DNA of 64,000 nt. Source: Lithobates sylvaticus (lineage: Eukaryota > Chordata > Amphibia > Anura > Ranidae). Shown piece after piece: positions 42,170-52,500 of the stretch. Every line of letters begins with the position of its first letter. The first letter of the stretch is position 1. The stretch covers positions 296,957,168 to 297,021,167 of the forward strand of contig CM053029.1 of NCBI GenBank assembly GCA_028564925.1, in the 5' to 3' direction. Under the pieces are notes generated by a model. That model ran no database searches and was not told the origin of the DNA. It worked only from the letters and a program-made list of their open reading frames with translations. Position numbers and translations under genes: made by a program.

Positions 42170-43053
42170 ATTCCGCTGTTCTGAACTCCCTGGCCCCTTC
42201 CACGTGGGCGAATTACAACGCCGCGTGGATTTTATGGAGTTCTTTTTTGGTGTCGTTGAATATTCCATCTACCGTTTTCTCAGAGGAATTGGTTCTTCGT
42301 TTTTTAGAACATTTGATGCGCCGTTCTTATGCGTATTCCCACATCTTCAAAATTTTGTCGGGAATTTCTTTCTTTTTTAAGAGCCGTGGTTTCCCTCCTT
42401 GTTCATCGTTTTTCTTGGTAAAGCAGGCTCTTAAGGGTTATCGTAAGCGTTGTTTCCGCTGCGATTCACGTGTCCCGGTTACTTTGAACCTGTTACATCA
42501 TTTATTATCTGCAACTTCGGTGGTTTGCTATTCACCGTATGAAGACTTGCTGTTCAAAACATCGTTCAGCTTGATGTTTTTCGGTGCTTTCCGCATTTCG
42601 GAATTGTTTCCACGAACTTCTTCATCGACGGGTGGCCTGTTGTTTTCTGATATTTCTTTGGGTCCTGAAGTTGTTCATATTAATTTACGATTTAGCAAGA
42701 CTGACCAGTTGGGCAAGGGCCGTAAGATCGTTATCGGTCGGAGGGCTGAGTCTCCTGTATGTGCTTTCTTTTGGTTGTCTAAGTATTTGTTGAACCGGCC
42801 TTTCCTTTCCCCTCACTTGTTGCTCCACTCTTCTGGCCACCCTGTCACCCAACGTCAATTTTCTGCCGTTCTCAAGAAATGCCTGTGTCATTTGAAGCTG
42901 GGTCACATACATGTGACTAGCCACTCGTTTCGCATTGGCGCAGCGACTGAGGCAGCGAAAATGGGTTTGCCTGACTCTGATATAAAAATGTTGGGTGGTT
43001 GGAAATCTGAGTGTTTCCGATCTTATGTTCGTCCTGACTTATGTTTCTTCTGA
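42130..43053 (+). CDS. Ngaro 1 tyrosine recombinase (fossil)
   Basis: A 307-codon frame with the YR catalytic set: FGAFRISEL (Arg), then near the end HVTSHSFRIGAATEAAKMG (His and Arg), LGGWKSECFRSYVRP (Trp and the nucleophilic Tyr). Such recombinases integrate a circular DNA copy instead of using a DDE integrase, which fits the absence of target duplications. It overlaps the downstream hydrolase frame by 13 bases. Confidence 0.9.
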   Translation: MPGTSVVRDLQCVNSAVLNSLAPSTWANYNAAWILWSSFLVSLNIPSTVFSEELVLRFLEHLMRRSYAYSHIFKILSGISFFFKSRGFPPCSSFFLVKQALKGYRKRCFRCDSRVPVTLNLLHHLLSATSVVCYSPYEDLLFKTSFSLMFFGAFRISELFPRTSSSTGGLLFSDISLGPEVVHINLRFSKTDQLGKGRKIVIGRRAESPVCAFFWLSKYLLNRPFLSPHLLLHSSGHPVTQRQFSAVLKKCLCHLKLGHIHVTSHSFRIGAATEAAKMGLPDSDIKMLGGWKSECFRSYVRPDLCFF

Positions 43054-43649
43054 TTTTAGGTTCTCCTCTCTCTGTATGGCTGGTTGGACACTCCTTCATT
43101 CATTGGGCCAGTATCCGTGCAGCAAACAGAGTTTACGGGACTAATTTGAGTTTAGATCCATCTTCTGTTGTTCTTACTTGGCATGGTTCTCGTGGCATGT
43201 CGTGGTTTAACCTCCATCCTCTGTTAACTGAATTATTGATGTTGAATAAGCCTGACATTATTATTTTTCATTTAGGGGGGAATGATTTAGGTTTACACAA
43301 GACGCTGGATTTGGTTTCCCAAATTAAATTGGATTTTCTTCACTTACATTCTATTCTCCCTGATACTGTTTTGTTTTTTTCTGAAATTATTCAGAGGTTT
43401 ACATGGCTGCTTGACCCGAACTTGTTGTATCTGGAGAAAATCAGAAAGAGGGTGAATAGAATTGTTTCAAAATTCATGCCTTTGGTTCAGGGTTTTTCAT
43501 TTCGCCATTCCGATTTAGAGGGCGGGTTGGTTGGTTTTTACCGCCCTGATGGGGTACATCTGTCCGATATTGGTCTGGATATTTTTAATTTAGATTTACA
43601 AATGTGTGTGGAATTGGCCGTGGCCCGGGTGGGGTGCCAGGCTGTTTAA
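43041..43649 (+). CDS. Ngaro 1 SGNH-type hydrolase ORF
   Basis: 202 codons starting inside the recombinase stop region. It shows the SGNH blocks: VGHSFIHWA (block I Ser), FHLGGNDLGLHK (block III Gly-Asn-Asp) and GVHLSDIG (block V Asp and His). SGNH proteins are esterases/lipases. Such an ORF is known in vertebrate Ngaro elements, but its job in the life cycle is not established. Conservation of all blocks in both copies here suggests selection for catalysis. Confidence 0.8.
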   Translation: MFLLILGSPLSVWLVGHSFIHWASIRAANRVYGTNLSLDPSSVVLTWHGSRGMSWFNLHPLLTELLMLNKPDIIIFHLGGNDLGLHKTLDLVSQIKLDFLHLHSILPDTVLFFSEIIQRFTWLLDPNLLYLEKIRKRVNRIVSKFMPLVQGFSFRHSDLEGGLVGFYRPDGVHLSDIGLDIFNLDLQMCVELAVARVGCQAV

Positions 43650-45794
43650 ATTCTTCGCCCGGCATGTGGGGTAATTTTTGGTATATTTGGTTAGTATAGT
43701 TTGAGCTTTAATGGCTGAACTATTTCATATTCTGTTTATATATAGTTCGAGCTCTAATAGCTGAACTATCTGTATATATGTTGGTAATGTAAAGTGTTAT
43801 TGTATTATTAAAAAAATGGTATTATTATTATGCCAATAATAAAGGACCACGGCCATTGTAATCCACTTTTGTAGTCTGTGTTTATTTATTGTATTGTTGT
43901 CTTTTGGAATGTATGTCTTCAGCCTCTGGTCCCATACGATACAGTAAACAACAGCGGCTCCATGACAGATAGCTCTGACGACAGAGGTGTGGTCCCTGCT
44001 AAGGTCAGGCGTACCCGATCCCGATCTTCTGCTGTTGTTGAGATGCAAGAACCGCAGGTCTCTCATATGGAGCAGAGAAGTACTAGCGCCACTATTCCTT
44101 CTGGTGAACTGGCAAGCACCAGCGGCCTAGTACACCCTGGACATACATCCAGCACTGCAGTAACACTTGGTGACGTGGCGAGTCCCATAAGTGCAGTTCA
44201 AGCTGGCAAGGTGGCAAGCACAAGTAGTGTCCCGCTGCCACCAAGAAGAAGAAGACAAAGGCAGGCCCGTCGATCACATAGTGTCCTTTCTGCAGAATTC
44301 GGCAATCCTGATTGGGTGCCCACCACTTCTGCAGAACCCGTACTTCCCCCATTCACTGGCCAACCCGGTATTCAGGTGGAAACAGCTGATTTTAAGCCAT
44401 CCGTTTTTTATTCGCTGTTTTTCACGGAAGATCTCTATAGATCTATTGTGGACCAAAGTAATATATATGCTGGTCAATACATCGCCGCTAATCCCCAGTT
44501 GCCTTCCCTTTGCCAGAGATTGGAAATCAATTACGGTTTCCAAATTTAAGTCCTTTCTGGGCCTTTCCCTCAACATGGGCATGCATAAATTTCCGACTCT
44601 GAGGACTTATTGGTCCACCTCACCAGTCCACCATATGCCCGTGTTCTCTGCCTCCATGTCCAGGGCACGATACGAACAGATCTTGCGGTTCATGCACTTC
44701 AGTGACAATGAACTTTGTCGTCCTCGTGGAGACCCTGAATTTGATCGGCTCTACAAAATTCGGCCCCTCATAAACTACTTCAACCAACGTTTTGCAGCCT
44801 TGTTAACTCCCAATCAAGTTGTCTGCGTTGACGAGTCCCTGATTAAGTTTTCTGGCCGCTTGTCTTTCAAACAGTACTTTCCCAGCAAGCGTGCCAGATA
44901 CGGGGTCAAGCTCTATAAGCTCTGTGACAGGGCAACAGGCTATACATGGAGCTTTTTGGTTTATGAGGTAAAAGATAGTTACGTAGAGCCGGAGAACTGT
45001 CCAGATTACATAGGGAGTGCTGGCAAGATAGTGTGGAACTTGGTGTCACCCTTATTCAGAAAGGGGTACCACTTGTACGTGGACAATTATTACACGAGCG
45101 TGCCACTGTTTAGTCACCTTAGTTGATCATCAGATTGGAGCATGTGGCACCGTGCGACCTAATCGCCGGGGCTTTACCCAGTGGCTTGTAGAGTCCCCTC
45201 TTAGGATGGGGGAGAGAGCCTACTTTCAGTGTAATAATTTGCTTGCTGTGAAGTGGAGGGATAATAAGAATGTTTTTGTTCTTACCTCCCTTCATGCAGA
45301 CACGACAGTCCAAATTCGTACGGCGGCTGGTGTTGTGGAGAAACCCCTCTGTGTCCACGAATATAACCAAAATATGGGAGGGGTGGATCTCAACGACCAG
45401 TTGTTGGCGCTGTATCTAGTTGCTAGACGCTGGTACAAAAAAGTGTCTATTTACTTATTCCAATTGGCTTTGCTGAACGCTCATGTGCTATACGGAGCTT
45501 CAGGCGGGACCTTTCCTTGAATTCCAGGGAGAGGTTGTCACAGACCTTCTGTATCCAGACGGTTCTGCACCTCACCATTCCCAACCAAATGCAGTAAGCC
45601 GGCTGCATGAGAGGCATTATTCTTATATCCTCCCGAGTACCCCTACCCAACGAGCCCCCCAAAAAAGATGTCGTGTCTGTACCAAGCACGGATCAAGGCG
45701 TGACACCCGTTATTATTGTCCACGCTGTCCTGACAATCCTGGTCTTTGCATTGGTGAATGTTTTGAACGCTACCACTCACTAGTGAAGTTTTAG

Positions 45795-46519
45795 CGTATG
45801 GTACAGCATTTCACAGGCTAGGTTACACTTTCACAGGGTCTCAAGAATGCCATCACATTTTGAGACCCGACTGTTACAGTAAAAATTATAGTTACAAAAA
45901 AAAGTGTAAAAAATAAAAATAAAAAAAAAGTACTAAAAATAAAAAAAAAGTACAAAAAATAAAAAAACACAAAAAAATATAAAATAAAAAAAATAAAAAT
46001 AGTTGTCGTTTTATTGTTCTCTCTCTCTCGCGCTCTATTCTCTCTCTATTGTTGCTCTTTTTTACTGTATTCTATTCTGCAATGTTTTATTATGTTTTAT
46101 CATGCTTGCTTTTCAGGTATGTAATTTTTTTTTTTTCTTTTTTTTTTTTTGCCACATCAGTTCAACTTTCCGCGAGGACCTGAATCAACTTTTACTGTTC
46201 ATCTCTGTCCTTTCATTGCGTCACATCATTGTGGCTTAATCATCCTTATTAACAACTTATTTATTGCTCTCGGAGATCAAAATCCTCCATTTTAACTTCT
46301 TTTAACCCTACCCCGCAGGTATGTAATTTTGTTATACTTAACTGTTTACTGTGTTTTATTGTTAACCATTTTTTTGTTTTCAGGTGCGCCATTCAGCTGC
46401 AGCGCGGAATTATTTATCTTGACAGCAACAGCGTTTGCTCCCACGATACATAAAGCCGTGACTCCAGTGCTGTCGGAGGTGATTTCACCACCACCACAGT
46501 TAAAAAAAAAAAAAAGAAG
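45795..46519 (+). other. piggyBac 3' region, AT-rich
   Basis: Homopolymer A/T runs and a tandem-like phrase CAGGTATGTAATTTT (46114, 46317). No coding sequence; part of the piggyBac 3' untranslated arm. Confidence 0.5.
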
Positions 46520-46692
46520 GAGCATATATGCCGAAGCATGGGGGCAGCAGGGGCGGAGGAGCGATTTGCTCCTAATGCCACGTACATACGGTCGAAATTT
46601 CCGACGGAGGCTTGCCCGTGGAAAAGTCCGACCATGTGTACGTGGCATAACTTTTTTGCGGGAGGATGCCCTCATGCTTCGGCATATATAAA
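46520..46692. mobile_element. Palindromic MITE in the piggyBac 3' region
   Basis: Outer arms ATATATGCCGAAGCATGG and CATGCTTCGGCATATAT, inner arms CCACGTACATACGGTCG and CGACCATGTGTACGTGG. A hairpin of ~170 bp without coding sequence. Confidence 0.6.
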
Positions 46693-47808
46693 TGGTGCAT
46701 GTATGCCCATCATTAGAAGTGGGTGGATGAAGGGAGGTATTCTAATGGTGGGCATACCCACCGATCAATCTCTTTTTTTCGTTCAGCCAAGAGGCTGCAT
46801 GAAAAAAAAAGATTACAATATATGTCCAGTATGTTGCTGGACTTTGAATGGTTATACCAGAATGATGCCTGCAGGTTTTAGGTATCATCTTGGTATCATT
46901 CTTTTCAGCCAGTGATCGGCTTTCATGTAAAAGCAATTCTAGCGGATAATTAGCCTCTAGACTGCTTTTACAAGCAGTGGGAGGGAATGTCCCCCCTCCC
47001 GGATATAAACAGCGCCATTGGGAAATTGGGAAAGCGTTTTATCACACTGATCTTTGTGTGGTCAGATGCTTTGAGGGCAGAGGAAAGATCTAGGGTCTAA
47101 TTGACCCCAATTAAAAAAAAAAAAAAAAAGAAAAAAAGGGAGTACCTGTCACTGCCTATTGCTATCATAGGGGATATTTACATTCCTGAGATAACAATAA
47201 AAATGATAACAAAGAAAAAAAATGGAAGGAACAGTTTAAAAATAAAATAAAAAAGCGAAATTAAAAAAAAAAAAAAAAGCACCCTTGCCCCCCCCCTTCT
47301 TCTGCGCAAAGGCGAACACAAGTGTCGTTCTGGCGTCATATGTAAACAGCAATTGCACCATGCATGTGAGGTATCCCCGCAAAGGTCAGATCAAGGGCAG
47401 TAATTTTAGCAGTAGACCTCCTCCGTGAATCTAATGTGGTAACCTGTAAAGGCTTTTAAAAATGTATGTAGTTTGTTGCCACTGCGTGTTTGTGTGCAAT
47501 TTTAAAGCATGTCGTGTTTGGTATCCATGTACTCGGCCTAAGATCATCTTTTTTATTTCATCAAAAATTTGAGCAATATAATGTGTTTTAGCGCATTAAA
47601 ATAAAAAAAAGTATTTTTTCCACAAAAAATGCGTTTGAAAAATCGCTGCGCAAATACTGTGTGGAAAAAAAATGCAACACCCACCATTTTAATCTGTAGG
47701 GCCTTTGCTTTAACAATATATATAGTGTTTGGGGGTTCAACGTAATTTTCTTGCAAAAAAATGTAAACAAAAGGTGTCAGAAAGGGATTTGTCTTCAAGT
47801 GGTTAGAA
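46693..47808 (+). other. piggyBac 3' arm up to its terminal repeat
   Basis: Includes GTGGGCATACCCACCGATCA (46748-46767), an A-rich stretch and the closing GTCTTCAAGTGGTTAG. No open frame with a domain. Confidence 0.5.
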
Positions 47809-48075
47809 GAGTGGGTAAAGTATGACATAAGCTTCTAAATGTTGTGCATAAAATGCAAGGACAGTTCAAACCCCCCCCCCCCTCCCCCCCCAAATGACCC
47901 CATTTTGGAAAGTAGACATCCCAAGCTATTTGCTGAGAGGCATGTTGAACCCATTGAATATTTTTTTTTTTGTCCCAAGAGATTGAATAATGAAAAAAAA
48001 AAAAAGTTGTCACTAAATGATATATTGCTCAAACATGTCATGGGCATATGTAGAATTACACCCCAAAATACATGA
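47809..48075 (-). repeat. piggyBac-type tandem array, left part (before Ngaro 2)
   Basis: Reads on the minus strand as the same unit seen at 55130-56070: GGGGTCATTTGGGG, CATGCCTCTCAGCAAATAGC, CAATATATCATTTAGTGACA, then TGTATTTTGGGGTGTAATTC. It stops at ...CAAAATACAT (plus strand) where Ngaro 2 begins, and resumes at 54759. Confidence 0.75.
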
Positions 48076-48552
48076 CCAGTGTAGCCTAAATGTCCCCATT
48101 TTTATGCCTATACCAGCATGGCCAAAATACCCCAACCTTATAACCCCCCCTTTTATAAAGGATGAGACCACACCTTGCTCTTGGAGTAAAATGGCCACGA
48201 CAGCCTTTATTAACCAATTAAATACACTCCAACCTAAATATATATATATAAATAATATATATATATAAATATAAATAACCATAACCATCACAAGATATAA
48301 CTGTACAACCCAGTCTGGTGATCTCTGACGGTGAACAAACTTGTTGCAAGCAACAAGGTCACTGCGGTACAAATGAACCTTTTACCAGGCCTCCAAATGA
48401 GAACTCTCGGAGACAACCATCCGTCAGTGAACAAACCAGTATTCCCTCCAACGTTCAGGAATACCCAGGAGGGGCAGTTACACTCTGAGCCCCCTACCCA
48501 TTTATGATCACCTCTGATACACAGTCACCGTCAAAGACCACCAAAACACCGC
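48076..48552 (-). repeat. Ngaro 2 repeat B2 (outer)
   Basis: Matches B1 at 48894-49343 from GACCAGTGTAGC to CAAAGACCACCAAAACACCG. The main difference is a longer TA-rich stretch (48240-48275). Confidence 0.85.
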
Positions 48553-48660
48553 TCATTTTCGGATCCAAAACGCGGTCATGACTCCTTCCCACGATACCTG
48601 AAATACAAAAACGAAAGCAGGAACACCCAAAACCAAAACATACAAATTTAGGGAGGGAGG

Positions 48661-48893
48661 GTGGGAAAAACTGCCTCCTCTGTTGGTCACACTCCTGAAA
48701 GTGATCACATGACTCCACCCATCCCCTTTATATCAGACCTCCCCTTCCTGCCAAAAATTACCACACAGCCAACCCCTTCCTGTTCATCTCTTTTCAGTTA
48801 CCAGTTAACCCTTTGTAGCCCTTAGTCACCACTGTCATGCCCGGCCCTGCATTCCATTCCCTGCAGTCATACATTCCATGCCTCTCTTGACCA
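48661..48893 (-). repeat. Ngaro 2 repeat A2
   Basis: Matches A1 at 54537-54758, running from AAAAACTGCCTCCTCTGTTG to GCAGTCATACATTCC and TGCCTC. Confidence 0.85.
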
Positions 48894-49343
48894 GTGTAGC
48901 TTAAATGTCCCCATTTTTATGCCTATACCAGCATGGCCAAAATACCCCAACCTTATAACCCCCCTTTTATAAAGGATGAGACCACACCTTGCTCTTGGAG
49001 TAAAGTGGCCACGACAGCCTTTATTAACCAATTAAATACACTCCAACCAAAATATAAATAACCATAACCATAAACATAAACATCACAAGATATAACTGTA
49101 CAACCCAGTCTGGTGATCTCTGACGGTGAACAAACTTGTTGCAAGCAACAAGGTCACTGCGGTACAAATTAACCTTTTACCAGGCCTCCAAATGAGAACT
49201 CTCGGAGACAACGATCCGTCAGTGAACAAACCAGTATTCCCTCCAACGTTCAGGAATACCCAGGAGGGGCAGTTACACTCTGAGCCCCCCACCCATTTAC
49301 GATGACCTCTGATACACTGTCAAAGACCACCAAAACACCGCCA
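48894..49343 (-). repeat. Ngaro 2 repeat B1 (inner)
   Basis: Second copy of B, directly following A2, and bordering the coding region. Confidence 0.85.
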
Positions 49344-49365
49344 CAGCCTGAAAGGGGGACTACCT

Positions 49366-50000
49366 CTACCTTGAGGGCCACCCCACCCTAAGAGCTGTTT
49401 GTATCCCCTCCTGAAGACCCATGGACCACAGATCAATTCCAACATCAGTGAGGTGAACACCATCGCGCCTCAAATAGAGACCAATGTTGATCTCCAACTC
49501 CCGGTGCCTAATAACAATCCCACCATTCCTGACCACAAACCTCCCAATCACCTTATTAACGCGTATCCTTGTTTTGTTAATGCTGACCACTGACCTTGCC
49601 CATCTCCACACTGTCCTGGCCACAATGTCGGACCAAACCAATATGGTGTTCGGGAAATGTGCCCGCAGCTGCATAAAGTCCTCCTTTATGTCTGCAAGTA
49701 TGTCCCTGACCTTGCGTAAGCCCAAATCATTCCCCCCCGCATGGATAACTAAAACATCCGGGGGCCTATCCCTGAAACCAAACCTTTCCACCTCCCGCTT
49801 AACTCTTTCCCACTTCAAACCCGGGAAGCCCAACCATCTAATATCAGCCTCCCGCCTGGAAATACCCAGCTGTTTGCCGTTCGGTCTTGCATCTCCTCTC
49901 CTGGCCCCCCAACACACATAGGAGTGCCCTAAGATCCAGACAAGGCGTGGATAACCTGCATCTGTTATGAGAAATAACAACATAACTGGCATCCGTACAA
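49366..50000 (-). CDS. Ngaro 2 SGNH-type hydrolase ORF
   Basis: The minus-strand frame (open from 50265) carries VWILGHSYVCWGARRG (block I), VIHAGGNDLGLRK (block III) and DGVHLTDVGIDLW (block V). It aligns block by block with the ORF at 43041-43649, including LGISRREADIRWLGFPGL-type spacing. The true start is probably near the end of the recombinase frame, as in copy 1. The enzymatic class is inferred from motifs; the substrate is unknown. Confidence 0.8.
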
Positions 50001-50090
50001 CAGTAACCATCACCAATACGGCGCCCCGAAAACCCTGGTAACCTCCAACCTTAGCATAAAAATGCCCCTTTTCCTTCTTTTTTTTTTTTT

Positions 50091-50942
50091 TTAAACCGCC
50101 GCCAACTGCGGCCTGACATAAGTAGGAAACCTCCTCGACTCCCATCTCCCAATTCTCCGTACTGCCTGCTCGTCCAACCCGCACCTGGCAGCCTCCGTGG
50201 CTGCCCCAATGCAGAAGGAATGAGACGCAAACTCCCATTTGTTTAGGCCAATGGCCTCCAAGCATTTTCTAAACACTGCAACAAATTGGAACCTAGAAAG
50301 GTATGACCCATCTGCATGAACCAAGAAGGGGCCCTCTTCCCTGCCCCTTACCTTTTCGAATTGCCCCACCGCTGCCACTGGGCACACACTAGAACCCGGC
50401 AACTCAAACAAGGTCACCATTTTGCCCCTGCCTTGTTGATCCGTTTTTGACCTTCGCAGCAAAATACTCACCCGATCCTTCTTCCATTGCACATCCTGCT
50501 GCAACAACCCACCCGCCACTGTCCTGGCGGGGCTGACCAGTTCTCCAACCCTAAACGCCCCATAAAAGGCCAAAGAAAACGCAGCCTTAAACAGCAAAGT
50601 CTCGTAATCGGTGATACAAACCGAACGCAGCTGCGCACATATCGCCTGAAGATTGGCGAACGTCACCGGACGCCTGTTGTCCCTTCTCTTATGTTGCCTG
50701 CGATACCCCCGCAATGCCTGCCTAACCCAAAAATCTTTTGTCCAGTCCTCCTCCCCTTGCAATTTGAAAAGAAATGCCAAACCTGCCAATTTCTTGTCAA
50801 TCGCCGATGCCGATAAACCCTTTTCCATGCCCAAAGAAACCCAGTACAGAACCAGCAGGCGTGTGTCAGAGCCCTGACCACTTACCCCAGATACCCTTAT
50901 TAACTCCCACCAATCCTTCCAAACCTTGGGTACGCCCCCCAT
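50091..50942 (-). CDS. Ngaro 2 tyrosine recombinase (fossil)
   Basis: A 283-codon frame with FYGAFRVGELVSPA (Arg), FASHSFCIGAATEAARCG and IGRWESRRFPTYVRPQL (Tyr). It is homologous to the frame at 42130-43053 (shared QALRGYRR, SKTDQ.GRGK and YLSRFQFVAVFRKCLEA-type regions). Confidence 0.88.
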   Translation of the reverse strand: MGGVPKVWKDWWELIRVSGVSGQGSDTRLLVLYWVSLGMEKGLSASAIDKKLAGLAFLFKLQGEEDWTKDFWVRQALRGYRRQHKRRDNRRPVTFANLQAICAQLRSVCITDYETLLFKAAFSLAFYGAFRVGELVSPARTVAGGLLQQDVQWKKDRVSILLRRSKTDQQGRGKMVTLFELPGSSVCPVAAVGQFEKVRGREEGPFLVHADGSYLSRFQFVAVFRKCLEAIGLNKWEFASHSFCIGAATEAARCGLDEQAVRRIGRWESRRFPTYVRPQLAAV

Positions 50943-50982
50943 GTGGCTTCACTCACTGACCGGCGTATCCAGCCTGCGACGA

Positions 50983-52437
50983 CTACAAGGGCAGCTCCCA
51001 CATCCATGCCGGGCAGCGGGTCCCTGTCTCCACGGCTCCCGGTGCCAACTCCCTGAACTTCTCCCACTGAAAACGAGATAGGGCATCCGCCAGTGAGTTC
51101 TCCACCCCAGGTATATGTACAGCATAAATAAAGATATTCAACTGTAAGCACCGAAAAACCAACTGTCGCAACAGGCGGATGACAGGGGGAGAAGAGGCCG
51201 ACATTTTGTTGACCACCTGCACCACCCTCATGTTATCACAGTTTATACGCAATTTCAGGTTCTGAAACTCCTCCCCCCACAATTCCAGCGCCACGACTAA
51301 GTTCCCCAGCAGCCCCGCTGTATCCCATGCCTGCGGCCAACGCTCTGCACTCCACTTGCCCTTGAAATATGTCCCGTAGCCCGTTGAGCCTGCTGCATCC
51401 GTGGCCAAGTCCACATCAAAATTGCTCACCGGGCCCGCCATCCACATAGCCCGTCCGTTATAACTGGATAGAAAATCATGCCATACCCGCAAATCCTCCC
51501 TGTGTTCCCGATTCAAACGAATGAAGTGGGTTGGAACATTTACCCCCTCCGTAGCTGCCGACAGCCTTCGGCAAAACACCCTCCCCATCGGGATGATTCT
51601 ACAGGCAAAGTTAAGTTTTCCCAACAAGGATTGCAGCGTAAGCAACTGAACCTTATGCCTTCCCTGTATCTCCCTGATCTCCCTCTGCAAGTCGTCCAAC
51701 TTATCCCTGGGCAACCGACATTCCATTGCTTTGGAATCAATGACGATTCCCAAGAAACTCAGCTCCTCAGTTGGGCCCTCTGTTTTATCCGCCGCCAGGG
51801 GAACCCCGAACCTGCCTGCGATATGCTGCAACGTTGACAAGATAATCGCACACACAGTGGAGGCAGGTGGGCCCACGCACAGAAAGTCGTCCAAGTAGTG
51901 GATGACTGACTCCAGGCCCGACACATCCCTCACCACCCATTCCAAAAAGGAACTAAATGTCTCAAAGAATGCACATGATATAGAGCAACCCATGGGCAGG
52001 CACATGTCTACATAAAACTGATCCCGCCAGTGACACCCCAACAGCCTAAAGCTGTCTGGGTGCACTGGCAGCAACCTGAATGACGATTCCACGTCTGCCT
52101 TCGCCATAAGTGCCCCTTGCCCATATTTCCTCACCCACCGAACCGCTGCGTCAAAGGACGTGTACGACACTGTGCATGTATCCGGTTCAATGAAATCATT
52201 GACCGACCCCCCTTTGGGAAAAGACAAGTGATGAATCAGGTGGAATTTGCCCGCCTCCTTCTTGGGAACCACCCCCAACGGAGAGACAACCAAATCCGGC
52301 CACGGTTTGTGCGGGAATGGACCCCCCATCCGCCCCATGGCCACCTTTTTTTCCCCAGCTTTTCGTCCACCACCCCCGGGTGTAACAACGCAGACTTCAA
52401 GTTTCTTGCCACTGGCGGTATTACCGCCAACGAACAA
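50983..52437 (-). CDS. Ngaro 2 reverse transcriptase-RNase H (fossil)
   Basis: A 484-codon frame. RT motifs are SPLGVVPKKEAGKFHLIHHL, ALMAKADVESSFRLLPVHP, LPMGCSISCAFFE, the catalytic IHYLDDFLCVG and LSFLGIVIDSKAMECRLP. RNase H has LATDAAGSTGYGTYFKG and VENSLADALSRFQ. The closest relative in the window is 40427-42169. Confidence 0.9.
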   Translation of the reverse strand: MFVGGNTASGKKLEVCVVTPGGGGRKAGEKKVAMGRMGGPFPHKPWPDLVVSPLGVVPKKEAGKFHLIHHLSFPKGGSVNDFIEPDTCTVSYTSFDAAVRWVRKYGQGALMAKADVESSFRLLPVHPDSFRLLGCHWRDQFYVDMCLPMGCSISCAFFETFSSFLEWVVRDVSGLESVIHYLDDFLCVGPPASTVCAIILSTLQHIAGRFGVPLAADKTEGPTEELSFLGIVIDSKAMECRLPRDKLDDLQREIREIQGRHKVQLLTLQSLLGKLNFACRIIPMGRVFCRRLSAATEGVNVPTHFIRLNREHREDLRVWHDFLSSYNGRAMWMAGPVSNFDVDLATDAAGSTGYGTYFKGKWSAERWPQAWDTAGLLGNLVVALELWGEEFQNLKLRINCDNMRVVQVVNKMSASSPPVIRLLRQLVFRCLQLNIFIYAVHIPGVENSLADALSRFQWEKFRELAPGAVETGTRCPAWMWELPL

Positions 52438-52500
52438 GGAATCCGAAACCCGTCCCTAAACCCCCGCGCCAGCAACAGAGCTGCCGCCCTGTCCGGATAC

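Larger units (their letters stand above)
38756..43914 (+). mobile_element. Ngaro YR retrotransposon 1 (fossil, inside piggyBac)
   Basis: A DIRS-order element with gag-like region, RT-RNase H, tyrosine recombinase and SGNH hydrolase in that order. A TATAAAAGG promoter-like box lies at 38909. Short repeats with TAGTT(C/T)GAGCT(C/T)TAAT occur twice near the 3' end (43698, 43745), and the TAATRGCTGAACTAT phrase follows each. I could not match a full split-direct-repeat set as in copy 2, so both outer boundaries are approximate. Three of the four coding regions are long open frames; the gag region is broken (one or two breaks). The age looks moderate. Confidence 0.75.
38658..45794 (+). pseudogene. 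piggyBac transposase, interrupted and frameshifted
   Basis: The N-terminus starts at 38658 (MANQKYTSEQAYTFLSM, then acidic DSEEEVTHLSESGS) and breaks off near 38756 at the Ngaro insert. It resumes near 43914 with SSASGPIRYSKQQRLHDR. The catalytic core lies in 44550-45126: MSRARYEQILRFMHFSD, the first Asp in QVVCVDESLIKFSGRLSFK, KRARYGVKLYKLCD, then the VDNYYTS Asp. It changes frame near 45126 (into CGTVRPNRRGF and GVDLNDQLLALY, another conserved Asp) and again near 45500. The C-terminus keeps the Cys-rich zinc domain (CRVCTKHGSRRDTRYYCPRC). piggyBac transposases cut and paste at TTAA; this copy cannot be translated whole, with frame changes near 43970, 44540, 45126 and 45500. Confidence 0.88.
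37234..47808 (+). mobile_element. Large piggyBac transposon interrupted by a Ngaro element
   Basis: Opens at TTAA (37234-37237) with CCACTTGCCTACCGCC and closes near 47800-47808 with CAAGTGGTTAG, its inverted complement with a degraded TTAA. It holds a long 5' leader with tandem repeats, a transposase gene cut by a ~5.2-kb Ngaro retrotransposon, and a long AT-rich 3' region containing a MITE. Without the Ngaro insert it would be ~5.4 kb, an autonomous size. The transposase has several frameshifts, so it is inactive. Confidence 0.75.

Noticed and set aside
43041-43649. Hydrolase ORF as a captured host gene or bacterial contamination
   Set aside because: A homologous ORF occupies the same place in the second Ngaro copy, so it is part of the element.
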